Shown here piece by piece: positions 55,808 to 64,000 of a stretch of DNA of 64,000 bases. Both the position numbers and the translations under genes were made by a program. The stretch covers positions 4,154,001-4,218,000 of the forward strand of contig CAVTWI010000002.1 in NCBI GenBank assembly GCA_963738345.1. Reading direction: 5' to 3'. The notes under the pieces were generated by a model. The model worked only from the letters and a program-made list of their open reading frames with translations. It did not search any database and was not told where the DNA came from. This DNA comes from Bog-159 sp963738345 (GTDB taxonomy: Bacteria > Acidobacteriota > Terriglobia > Bryobacterales > Bryobacteraceae). The number at the start of each line of letters is the position of its first letter. The stretch's first letter is position 1.

Positions 55808-57142
55808 ATGTGTTTGGATACCACGGAGGAAAAGCTAGCCCGGTCGATCGTCGCGCGTTTGCGCGGCGCCGGGCATCAGGCGTACCTGGTCGGCGGCTGC
55901 GTGCGCGACCTCTTGCTGGGCCGGGAGCCCCGGGATTTCGACATTGCCACCGATGCCCGTCCCGACCGCGTCAGCGAGTTATTCGAGTGGTCGGAGCAAG
56001 TCGGCGCGCACTTTGGCGTAGTGCTGGTCAGGGAGAACACTTCGCAGGTGGAAGTGGCCACCTTCCGCAGCGACGCCAGCTACAGCGACGGCCGCCGCCC
56101 CGATGCCGTGCGCTTCGAAGGCGATCCGCGAAAAGATGCGCTGCGGCGCGACTTCACCATCAACGCGCTGCTGCTCGACACCGACAGCAACGAAGTATTG
56201 GATTTTACAGACGGCCGGGCAGATCTGGAACGCCGCGTAATCCGCGCCATCGGCGAACCCGAGGAGCGTTTCCAGGAAGACCATTTGCGGCTGATTCGGG
56301 CAGTGCGGTTCGCCGCGCGTCTGGGTTTTGAGATCGAACCCCAGACCATGGCCGCCCTGCAGAGGATGCATGGCCTGATTTTGAAAGTGTCGCCGGAGCG
56401 GGTGCGCGACGAATTGTCTCGCATTCTCACCGAGGGTGGTGCCCGGCGGGGTTTCGAACTGCTCGACCAGACCGGATTGCTGAACGATCTTCTGCCCGAA
56501 GTGGCGGCCATGAAAGGTGTGGCGCAACCGCCCGAATTCCACCCCGAAGGCGACGTTTGGACGCACACCATGCTGCTGCTCGAGAAACTCCGCCATCCCA
56601 CCGTGACGCTGGCCGTCGGCGCGTTGCTGCACGATGTAGGCAAACCCGGGACCTTTCGCATGGCCGATCGGATCCGCTTCGACGGGCATGTGGAAGAGGG
56701 CGTCCGCCTGGCGCACGAGATCCTCACACGCCTGCGATTTTCGAGTGAACAGATTACCCAGATCGAGGCGCTCATTGCCAATCACATGCGGTTCAAGGAT
56801 ACCGGCCAGATGCGCGAAAGCACCATGAAGCGTTTCCTGCGCATGGAGAACTTCGCGGAACACGTGGAGCTACACCGCCTGGATTGTCTGTCGGGCAATG
56901 GGAAACTGGAGAGTTATAAACGCGTGGTGGCGCGACTGGCCGAATTGGGCGAAGAGGAATTGCGGCCGAAGCCCCTGGTAACGGGGCGCGATCTTATCGA
57001 ACTGGGCTACGCACCCGGTCCACGTTTCGCCAAGATGCTGGCCGTGGTAGAAGACGCCCAGTTGGAAGCCCGGGTGCGCACCAAGGAAGAGGCATTGGCC
57101 TTGGTGCGCTCCTATTTTGGCGAGCCAGTTCCTAACACTTAG
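55808..57142 (+). CDS. cca: CCA-adding tRNA nucleotidyltransferase / poly(A) polymerase with HD domain
   Basis: The 444-aa class II nucleotidyltransferase adds or repairs the 3' CCA of tRNA. It has YLVGGCVRDLLLG near residue 27, the catalytic DFDIATDARP (D-x-D) near 43, RRDFTINAL near 114 and EDHLRLIRAVRFAARLGF near 156. An HD domain follows (HDVGKP near 277, HMRFK near 325). Poly(A) polymerase I members look similar, so the exact activity is uncertain. The gene starts 54 bp after the toxin gene, but it is a housekeeping gene with no evident link to it. Confidence 0.88.
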   Translation: MCLDTTEEKLARSIVARLRGAGHQAYLVGGCVRDLLLGREPRDFDIATDARPDRVSELFEWSEQVGAHFGVVLVRENTSQVEVATFRSDASYSDGRRPDAVRFEGDPRKDALRRDFTINALLLDTDSNEVLDFTDGRADLERRVIRAIGEPEERFQEDHLRLIRAVRFAARLGFEIEPQTMAALQRMHGLILKVSPERVRDELSRILTEGGARRGFELLDQTGLLNDLLPEVAAMKGVAQPPEFHPEGDVWTHTMLLLEKLRHPTVTLAVGALLHDVGKPGTFRMADRIRFDGHVEEGVRLAHEILTRLRFSSEQITQIEALIANHMRFKDTGQMRESTMKRFLRMENFAEHVELHRLDCLSGNGKLESYKRVVARLAELGEEELRPKPLVTGRDLIELGYAPGPRFAKMLAVVEDAQLEARVRTKEEALALVRSYFGEPVPNT

Positions 57143-57159
57143 TCTGCGAGAACAGCCAC

Positions 57160-60100
57160 CTATTGGATGCCGTTGACCGCGGCCAGCACCGCCGGGATGT
57201 TAGCCCCGATATCAGCGCCATCCGTGCCCGCATTATGATACGGACTGTTGGGACTGAGAACCAGGCCCGCCAGGTTGGTTCCCGCACTGCCCCCCGGGAA
57301 GTCCACGAAGCCTACCAACGCCCAGTCGAGCGGCCAGCACTGTGCGATCGGTTTGTTGTCGTAGTTACAAGCCGGCTGACCGGCTACAGGTACTACGGTA
57401 GAACTAACTACATAGAGTCCGGCCGGATACGCGGGTGTGTCTGGCGGATCCCAGGGCGCCAAGTTCGGCCACCAGTCACCCACGAAGGCGTCGCCGCCCA
57501 GCACGGGTGATGGCAGCGCAGCGATCGTTCCGCCGGGATTCATCCCATTCGCGAAGGGGCTACCGTAGTTGAAATTATTCGTGTACTGGAAGTTGAGGTC
57601 ACTCGACGGCGGCGCGTCCGAAAAATTCAACCCATTGATGTAGAGAGGCGGCTGGTTAATGATCGTGTTGTGATCGGCGATGATCCCGTTAGTGTTCTGG
57701 ATCTGGAAGCTGAGTCCGGTCCCGCCCCAGTTAACTCCTGAGATATCGATGCCCACGTTATTTCGGAACATCATGCGCAGGCCGGTATTGCTGTTTCCTA
57801 CCATGCCTACGATGGCCGCAATCTCAGGCCCGTGAGTGAACAGATTGCTGGTGATGGTGTAGTCCGTACAAACCTGGAAGGGATTGTAGAAGCAGTTCGA
57901 AATGATGAACTCGCCTTGGCCTTCCTGGAAAGTCGTGTCGAACCAATTGCTGTCTACCAGGGTTCGCTGACCATGCTTCCATTCCAGTTCGTTCTTCACG
58001 TCGTAGCATTCCGGCTGACCTGGCCCCACGCCGCATCCTTGCGGTAGCGTGCGCCATGCCGCCTGCTTGATCAGGTGATTCCGGGTGATGGTGATGTCAC
58101 TGGGGACCGGGCAGCCCGGTATACCCCACACGCCCGGCCCATATCCGCTATTCGGACACTCAGTGTTGAACATCACGTTCTCACCGCTCGATTCGAGGTC
58201 ATTGTTAGCGATCAGCAATGGACCCACGGTGTTGTAAGCCATTATGGCTTGGGCGTCCTCTCCGGGGTTCACAATGCCCCAGACATTCGATGAGATAGTC
58301 GAACAGTACACGCAGTTCATGGTGATGCCGCGTTGCGCGTAGTTACACACCCCGTTCGCTGGACACGGCGCGGGGTGCACCAATACACGGTCGAAGGTAA
58401 TGTTATTGGGCAGCGCCGCTACGGTAAGGGTCTGGTCGCCCATGTCTACAATCGGATAGACGTTTTGTGATGCCGGTGTCAGTGTCACTTCCAGACCGGC
58501 GAAATACCAGCCCGCGGCATTATCCAAAACTTGAAGCGCGGGCACGGCGTTGGGACTCGCCAGGGTCGGTACGGCGGAGGTTCCCGCCAGACTGCGCGAC
58601 GGGACTAACCACTGCGGCATCGCGGCAATCGCCGAGTTTTCCAAGAGGATCGGATTGTCCAGGCAGTTGGTCCCGGGGATTTGCAGATTCCCGACGTATT
58701 GGACGCCCGCGGCTAGCACGATGCGGGTTCCGCAAGCAGCCGTGTTCACCGCCGTCTGCAAGGCGCTAAAGCTGTTCACTGTCACGGTCGACGTATAGTT
58801 CGGATAAGTGGGCACCGTGCAGCTTTGGGGCAGTGCCGGCAGCACAGTGGTGGGCGGCAGATCCGGCAAGCCTGTAGGTGCCGACGCGCAGAAGTTCGGC
58901 ACCACGGGAACCGGTACCACGGAAAACGGTATGGCTGGCGCCGCAAGCGTACCGACGCTGGCGCTGACGGTGGTGGCGCCGACGCTCAGAGCGCTAGCCA
59001 GTCCAGGAGTATTAAAGGGGACCACTGCCGGATTGGAAGAGATCCACGTGGCTGTCGCGGTCAGATCCTGTGTAGATCCGTCGGAGTAAGTGCCTGTGGC
59101 ATACAGTTGCAGCGAACCGCCCACTTCGACCGTCGGCGAGAAAGGCGATACAGCCAGACTGATGAGCGTCGGCGGCTCGAAGATCACCGTCACTCCGGTA
59201 GAATTCGATAGCGCCCCCAAGGTGGCTGTCACAGAGCCCTGGCCGATGACCAGTGTATGCGCCAGTCCGCTCGGACTAATCGTGATTACGGATGCGGGCG
59301 TGGCCGACCAGGTCACTTGGTTGGTAATATCGAGCGTCGAACTGTCGGAGTAAGTGCCCGTCGCAGTGAACTGCTGGCTGGAAGTAGTCCCCAAGGTCGG
59401 GTTGGCCGGAGACACACTGATGCTGGTTAAAGTAGGTCCAACGCTAACGGTCGCAGAAGCAATGTTCGACGAATAAGATGCCGTAACCGTCGCGGATCCG
59501 TTAGCGATCGCTTGTGCGAACCCCGGCGTACCGGGTGCGTTGCCGACAGTCAAAACCGCGGATTGGCTGGAACTCCAGGTAGCGGTGGCGGTGAGGTCCT
59601 GCGTGCTGCCGTCGGAGTATGTGCCGGTAGCGGTGAATTGTTGGTTACCACCCATCAACAGACTGGCGGTCGACGGCGAGACCGTGATGCCAGTAAGCAG
59701 TGCCACCACTGAAAGCTGCGCTTGCGCCGTAACCTGTCCCGAAGCGGCAGTGACGGTGGCGCTTCCAGTTGTCAACGCTTGCGCCACGCCTTGGTTCCCC
59801 GGCGAATTGCCGATGTTCACGACCGTGGTAGGCGTTGCGCTCCAGTTGACTGTAGTAGTTACATCGTGACTGCTTCCGTCCGAGTAAGTCCCCGTTGCAG
59901 TGAATTGGTGCGTGGAACCGGTCAAGACAGTGCCGTTCGATGGCAAAACGGAGATCGAAGTCAATACCGGCGCTGCCGGCGAGACGGTAAGTAGAGTGTT
60001 ACCGCTGATCGCGCCGGACGCAGCGGTAATGGTAAGTTGACCGGCAGTCAGGCCTACGATCAGCCCGGCACTCCCGGGCGAATTACCGACAGTCGCTCCA

Positions 60101-62226
60101 TTGGGGGGAGACGCGCTCCAGGTGGAGGCGGCCGTAACGTCCTGCATGCTGCCATCCGTATATGTTCCCATCGCGGCAAACTGCTGGCTTGCGCCCGCGG
60201 TGATGGTCTGGTTAGCTGGCGTGATGGAGATGCTGACCAGTTGGGCCGCGCCCACGGTCAATTGTCCCGACCCGGAAACGGTGCCAAGAGTAGCCGTGAC
60301 GGTCGCCTGTCCAGGCGCCACGCCTTGCGCAAGTCCGTCTGTTCCCGGCGTATCGCTGACGGTGGCGGCGGATGCGGGAGCGGAACTCCATGTGGCGGTG
60401 GCAGTCAAATCCTGCGTGGATCCGTTGCCATAAGTTCCCAACGCTGTGAACTGTTGTGTATTACCAGCCGCCACGGCTGCGGCCGCCGGAGTTACATTGA
60501 TCGAAATAAGAGCTGGTGACGCAACTGTGAGTAGCGTCGAGCCGGTAACCGAGCCGAGGGTTGCCGTTACTGAGGTTTGACCAGAAGATAGTCCGCAACC
60601 GAAGCCCTGAGAATAGAGCACGTTGCTGACGAACAACATGGCGGGATTAGACGCGGACCAAGTGACTGCTTGCGTAAGGTTATGCGTGGTCTGGTCGGAG
60701 AATGTGCCGGTCGCCTTCAAGTGCAGCGAGCGGCCGGCGGCGGCCGTGGTGTTCGCGGGCGAAATGGAAAGGGATACGAGTTTGGCAGTGTTCACCGTAA
60801 CCGGAGATGTCGCCGAGACCGACGGTAAGTAGGATGCGGTTACAGTGGCGTTTCCACTAGCCATAGCATTGGCTATACCTTCCGAGCCGGTGGTATTGGC
60901 GACGGTAAGAATCGCCGCCGCTGAGGAGGTCCAATGCACCAACAAGCTAACGTCCTGAACGGATCCATCGCTGAATTTGCCCTTGGCAGTGAAGGTCTGC
61001 GTTGCCGCCGCCGGCAAGGACGAACTGCCGGGCGTTACCAGAATCTTCTTCAGCACCGCGGAAGTCACTGTGGTCGAAGCCTGAGCCGTCAATCCAGCGA
61101 AAGTAGCCGATATACTCGCCGCCCCGGGTAACGCGCCGCTGGTAATGCGGCCGTTCGCGTTCACGGATGCGGTATTTGCGGCGGAAGAGGACCAGGATGC
61201 CAATGTAGTAAGGTTGCGCGTGCTGCCGTCGGAATACGTGCCGTTCACCTGCAATTGCAGAATCGTACCAGCCGCCATCGTAATATTGGCGGGGGTTATT
61301 GCGACCGACTTGAGCGTGGCGGATGTGACCGTTAGAGGAGCCGCAGAGCTAATGCCGCCCAAGGTAGCCGAAATCAAAGCGGTTCCCGGCGCGCGCGTGG
61401 CTACCATGCCATTGGAGCTGACGGCCGCAACCGAGCCCACGGAGGATGTCCACGCAGCCTGGTTAGTTACTACCAGTTGCGTTCCGTCGGAGTAAGTGCC
61501 GATGGCATTGAACTGTTGCGCATAGCCCTGCGGCAGGCTGAGCCGTATGCTATCGACGGCCAGGGAAACCAACGTCGCCGTGGTCACGTTCACGGTGACA
61601 TTGGCGGTGGTATTTCCCCATGTCGCCGTCAGCATCGCGCTGCCCACGACGAGCCCCGTTGCCACGCCGGCGTTTGTAACCGAAACAGTGCCGGGATCCG
61701 ACGAGGTCCATACCACCGCTGAACTTATGTCCTGAACGCTGCCGTCGCTATAGGAACCGGTAGCGTAAATCGGCCGCGCTGCGCCCATGGGGATGGAGAC
61801 CGTCTGCGGACTAATAGCGATCGACGTCAGCGCGTAAGCCATGGCGCTCAGGGTAGCTGATGCCGGAGCCGCCTGTCCGCTATAAGTCACCGCCAGGGTT
61901 CCATTGCGAAGTCCTGCAGTGGTGGGCGCAAAAGTAATGGCCACTTGGCAACTTGCGCCGGCGGCCAGCGATGTGCCACAGGTGGTCAAATTAGAATAAT
62001 CGCCGGAAAGGGAAAGGGCTAATCCCGTAACCGTATTGCCGCTGCGATTGGTGATCGTTGCGGTTGCCGGCGCGCTTGACGAACCTACCTGCGCGGTCGG
62101 AAACTGCAGTTGCAAAGGAGTTACTGTCAGCGGGGCAGCGGCTTGGGCAACGGCGTAGCCACCGGCTAATAATAACAACGCCGGCGCCAACCGGCGGCAT
62201 TTAGCGGAAAAGGATGATGTGCGCAT
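57160..62226 (-). CDS. Giant secreted protein with 11 Ig-like (Big_2) repeats and C-terminal beta-helix domain
   Basis: The 1688-aa protein has a signal peptide (residues 1-29) and then an ASH/choice-of-anchor-D-like domain at about 30-130 (SGDYSNLTTCG...ASCQVAITFAPTTAG). Eleven Ig-like repeats of about 90 residues follow, each marked by TYSDGS-type turns before a W-S strand, to about 1160. The last 500 residues resemble right-handed parallel beta-helix proteins (FDRVLVHP, NDLESSGENVMF, TITSNLFTH), the fold of polysaccharide lyases. No lyase active site can be assigned. It is probably a surface-extended binding or degrading enzyme. The convergent CCA gene ends 18 bp away. Confidence 0.85.
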   Translation of the reverse strand: MRTSSFSAKCRRLAPALLLLAGGYAVAQAAAPLTVTPLQLQFPTAQVGSSSAPATATITNRSGNTVTGLALSLSGDYSNLTTCGTSLAAGASCQVAITFAPTTAGLRNGTLAVTYSGQAAPASATLSAMAYALTSIAISPQTVSIPMGAARPIYATGSYSDGSVQDISSAVVWTSSDPGTVSVTNAGVATGLVVGSAMLTATWGNTTANVTVNVTTATLVSLAVDSIRLSLPQGYAQQFNAIGTYSDGTQLVVTNQAAWTSSVGSVAAVSSNGMVATRAPGTALISATLGGISSAAPLTVTSATLKSVAITPANITMAAGTILQLQVNGTYSDGSTRNLTTLASWSSSAANTASVNANGRITSGALPGAASISATFAGLTAQASTTVTSAVLKKILVTPGSSSLPAAATQTFTAKGKFSDGSVQDVSLLVHWTSSAAAILTVANTTGSEGIANAMASGNATVTASYLPSVSATSPVTVNTAKLVSLSISPANTTAAAGRSLHLKATGTFSDQTTHNLTQAVTWSASNPAMLFVSNVLYSQGFGCGLSSGQTSVTATLGSVTGSTLLTVASPALISINVTPAAAAVAAGNTQQFTALGTYGNGSTQDLTATATWSSAPASAATVSDTPGTDGLAQGVAPGQATVTATLGTVSGSGQLTVGAAQLVSISITPANQTITAGASQQFAAMGTYTDGSMQDVTAASTWSASPPNGATVGNSPGSAGLIVGLTAGQLTITAASGAISGNTLLTVSPAAPVLTSISVLPSNGTVLTGSTHQFTATGTYSDGSSHDVTTTVNWSATPTTVVNIGNSPGNQGVAQALTTGSATVTAASGQVTAQAQLSVVALLTGITVSPSTASLLMGGNQQFTATGTYSDGSTQDLTATATWSSSQSAVLTVGNAPGTPGFAQAIANGSATVTASYSSNIASATVSVGPTLTSISVSPANPTLGTTSSQQFTATGTYSDSSTLDITNQVTWSATPASVITISPSGLAHTLVIGQGSVTATLGALSNSTGVTVIFEPPTLISLAVSPFSPTVEVGGSLQLYATGTYSDGSTQDLTATATWISSNPAVVPFNTPGLASALSVGATTVSASVGTLAAPAIPFSVVPVPVVPNFCASAPTGLPDLPPTTVLPALPQSCTVPTYPNYTSTVTVNSFSALQTAVNTAACGTRIVLAAGVQYVGNLQIPGTNCLDNPILLENSAIAAMPQWLVPSRSLAGTSAVPTLASPNAVPALQVLDNAAGWYFAGLEVTLTPASQNVYPIVDMGDQTLTVAALPNNITFDRVLVHPAPCPANGVCNYAQRGITMNCVYCSTISSNVWGIVNPGEDAQAIMAYNTVGPLLIANNDLESSGENVMFNTECPNSGYGPGVWGIPGCPVPSDITITRNHLIKQAAWRTLPQGCGVGPGQPECYDVKNELEWKHGQRTLVDSNWFDTTFQEGQGEFIISNCFYNPFQVCTDYTITSNLFTHGPEIAAIVGMVGNSNTGLRMMFRNNVGIDISGVNWGGTGLSFQIQNTNGIIADHNTIINQPPLYINGLNFSDAPPSSDLNFQYTNNFNYGSPFANGMNPGGTIAALPSPVLGGDAFVGDWWPNLAPWDPPDTPAYPAGLYVVSSTVVPVAGQPACNYDNKPIAQCWPLDWALVGFVDFPGGSAGTNLAGLVLSPNSPYHNAGTDGADIGANIPAVLAAVNGIQ

Positions 62227-62453
62227 AATCTAACCCGCGATGGAACGACTTTATAATTCAAACGGCGAAGATGGTCTGTTTTCGGTCCGTTTATATTGGA
62301 ATTCTAAGCGATAAGTCGGAAGCTAATCCAAGAATTAATATTCAGATAACATCGGTTTACTCTCTTTAGTAAATAGGGCGTTAGAAACCTTCCCTTAGCC
62401 GGTCGCTAGCCCCCCTGCCGGAGGCGCCGCCGGCAGCGGGTTAGAATGTTGCA

Positions 62454-63779
62454 ATGCCTCATCGAATCCGCCGTTTAGCGGCCGTGTTGTTGCTTGCGTG
62501 CGCATCACTGACTGCCGAAGTCCGGTCGCTGACCATTCTTCACTTGAACGATCTGCACGCCCATATCTCGCCGGAGAATGGCCACGGCGGCTTCGCCTAT
62601 CTGGCCGCCCTAATCCATCGCGAACGCGCCAATTGCACCGATTGCATTCTTCTGAATGCCGGTGACTTGGTGCAGGGTACGCCCGTCTCGACCATCTTTC
62701 GGGGCGAACCCATTTATCGTTTGGCAAACCTGTTGGGATTCGATGCCGACTGCCTGGGCAATCACGATTTTGACTACGGCTGGGCGCAGACCGTCAAGTT
62801 CACCACCATCGCCAACTACCCCATCGTCACCGCCAATGTGGTCAACGCGGCCGGCCAGTTAATTACACCTAAGCCCTACGTGATCCTGAAGGTGAACGGC
62901 CTGCGCGTGGCCGTGATCGGTGGGATGACCGAATCGCTGTACAAACTCAGCACACCCAAACTGCTGGGCGAATGGCACACTACACCGTTAGTCGAGACGG
63001 TGCGGAAATACGCGCGCGAACTGCGCGATCAGTCCGACCTGGTGGTCTTGCTGGCGCATATCACTGGGGAAGAAGAAAACGCTATCCTGCATACGGTACC
63101 CGAAATACCAGTTTCGGTGACCGGGCACATCCACGCAGGCATCGCCGAAGCCCTATCGCACGATGGACGCGTGCTGGTCCGCGTAAAAAGTTACAGCGAA
63201 GAGTTAGGCCGCCTGGACTTGAGAGTCGATACGGAGAAGAAAGCGCCTGTTTCGTGGACCTGGAAGCGCATTCCGGTGGATACCGCAACTATCCAGCCTG
63301 ACGAGGCGGTGGCGCGCGAGGTCAAGGTCTGGGAGGACAAAGTAGCCGCCCAAGTGGATCGCCCGCTGGCCATCGCCAAAAGATCGTTCGATAAGCGCGA
63401 AGTTAAACGGCTGATCGAACAAGCCGTCCGCGAAGAGACCCATTCCGATTTCGCGTTTATGAACTTAGGCGGAGTACGCGACTCACTGCCACAAGGTCAG
63501 TTACTCGACCGCAATATCTGGAACGTGATGCCGTTCGACAACGAGGTCGTGATTGGCACCTTCAAGGGCCGCGACTTACCCAAGACCGTGGTGGGGGATC
63601 GAAAGATCGATCCCGACCGTGACTATACGTTGGCAGTCAGTGATTATACGGCGGCTAATCAAGGAGTTCCGGAAAGCCTGGGTGTTACCGGCCTGGAGTT
63701 TCCCAAGAACGCCGGGTTAATGCGCGACATCATTTTGAAGTGGTTTCGCCACAAGAAAGTCATCGACGCGGTGGAGTAG
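62454..63779 (+). CDS. Secreted bifunctional UDP-sugar hydrolase / 5'-nucleotidase
   Basis: The 441-aa protein has a signal peptide (HRIRRLAAVLLLACASLTAEV) and a metallophosphatase domain with LHLNDLHAHI, NAGDLVQGTP, LGNHDFDYGW and GHIHAG as metal ligands. The C-terminal nucleotidase domain contains FMNLGGVRDSLP and WNVMPFDNEVV. These periplasmic enzymes hydrolyse nucleotides or UDP-sugars. The family usually has about 500 aa, so this is slightly short. The gene ends next to a convergent fdhE gene. Confidence 0.85.
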   Translation: MPHRIRRLAAVLLLACASLTAEVRSLTILHLNDLHAHISPENGHGGFAYLAALIHRERANCTDCILLNAGDLVQGTPVSTIFRGEPIYRLANLLGFDADCLGNHDFDYGWAQTVKFTTIANYPIVTANVVNAAGQLITPKPYVILKVNGLRVAVIGGMTESLYKLSTPKLLGEWHTTPLVETVRKYARELRDQSDLVVLLAHITGEEENAILHTVPEIPVSVTGHIHAGIAEALSHDGRVLVRVKSYSEELGRLDLRVDTEKKAPVSWTWKRIPVDTATIQPDEAVAREVKVWEDKVAAQVDRPLAIAKRSFDKREVKRLIEQAVREETHSDFAFMNLGGVRDSLPQGQLLDRNIWNVMPFDNEVVIGTFKGRDLPKTVVGDRKIDPDRDYTLAVSDYTAANQGVPESLGVTGLEFPKNAGLMRDIILKWFRHKKVIDAVE

Positions 63780-64000
63780 CTATAGACCCAGCAGATTAGG
63801 GCGCAGCTTTACGTACTCATGTTCGCGCGCCCACAGGTTGAGCGGGATGGTGGCGAGTTCGTCCACCACCGGCACCGCATGTCCGTCCTTGGTAAGGTCG
63901 ATCGTCTTGATGTAATAGCGGCACGTGTCGCACGCTTCCACGCGCACATGGGGAAACTGTTCCGCCGCATAGACGGCGAGTTCTTCGACGTTATCTTCGG
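63780..64000 (-). CDS. fdhE: FdhE-like formate dehydrogenase accessory protein, 3' end only
   Basis: The last 73 codons are present and run off the window edge. They read RVEACDTCRYYIKTID, PVVDELATIPLNLWA and YVKLRPNLLGL, the C-terminal rubredoxin-like zinc/iron region of FdhE, which helps mature formate dehydrogenase. The Cys-x2-Cys pair is present. The stop codon abuts the nucleotidase gene. Confidence 0.8.
   Translation of the reverse strand, partial: EDNVEELAVYAAEQFPHVRVEACDTCRYYIKTIDLTKDGHAVPVVDELATIPLNLWAREHEYVKLRPNLLGL

Noticed and set aside
58467..61735. Many short plus-strand frames across the Ig-repeat gene
   Set aside because: Their similar spacing mirrors the protein repeats on the other strand; they are shadows, not tandem small genes.
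1..64000. tRNA, rRNA, riboswitch or CRISPR
   Set aside because: No cloverleaf ends, conserved rRNA stretches or regular spaced repeats were seen in the intergenic regions; a covariance-model scan could still find a small RNA that I cannot see by eye.

Overview
The window looks like chromosomal DNA of a GC-rich Acidobacteriota, most likely a Solibacter/Bryobacter-type lineage. The indicators are three full-length ADOP-type ABC permeases plus a fragment of a fourth, a PadR-ADOP gene pair, an Oar-like TonB receptor with an N-terminal carboxypeptidase-regulatory domain, a TIGR03437-type secreted protein, GloVer-type repeats, a Virginiamycin-B-lyase-like propeller and giant Ig-repeat secreted proteins. 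I see no rRNA, tRNA, CRISPR array, transposase or phage genes.

Layout. 0-6 kb: a secreted protein of unknown function, a membrane metallophosphoesterase, a seven-bladed propeller protein and a GloVer remnant. 6.2-14 kb: an ADOP 3' fragment, a TonB receptor divergent from an MntR-like metal regulator with a good operator between them, then a full ADOP permease coupled to PadR. The ADOP fragment is a direct repeat of the end of the full permease. 14-19.5 kb: ArsR-SRPBCC pair, GT-C glycosyltransferase with TPRs, SnoaL-like, VOC, DUF2809 and a small secreted protein. 19.5-25 kb: envelope glycosylation group (HpnI-like GT2, asparagine synthetase, ArnT-like GT-C enzyme, two half-size DMT/ArnE-ArnF-like proteins). 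25-32.6 kb: two methyltransferases, a single-module NRPS (C-A-PCP-TE, with a cysteine in place of the TE serine) and a GH127-type glycosidase. 32.7-36.2 kb: malic enzyme and a penicillin-binding-type transpeptidase. 36.5-39.9 kb: three Tad-like pseudopilin/vWA genes and a sirtuin. 40-44 kb: a 1372-residue multidomain TPR protein. 44.2-46.7 kb: a TIGR03437 gene bracketed by near-identical 40-bp direct repeats that interrupt what looks like an ancestral convergent gene pair. 46.7-52.7 kb: two ADOP permeases around a SRPBCC-ArsR pair. 52.7-64 kb: APC transporter with a universal-stress-like tail, MazEF-type toxin-antitoxin, CCA-adding enzyme, an 11-repeat Ig/beta-helix giant, a 5'-nucleotidase and the 3' end of fdhE.

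Five genes (TonB receptor, asparagine synthetase, ArnT-like enzyme, malic enzyme, APC transporter) are broken by frameshifts. Almost every one I could resolve is a single extra base, and they cluster in four patches while very long genes elsewhere are intact. This looks more like local consensus error than gene decay. No single spectacular new system stands out. The strongest leads are the cysteine-TE NRPS locus, the MntR-type operator controlling a TonB receptor, and the two direct-repeat scars.
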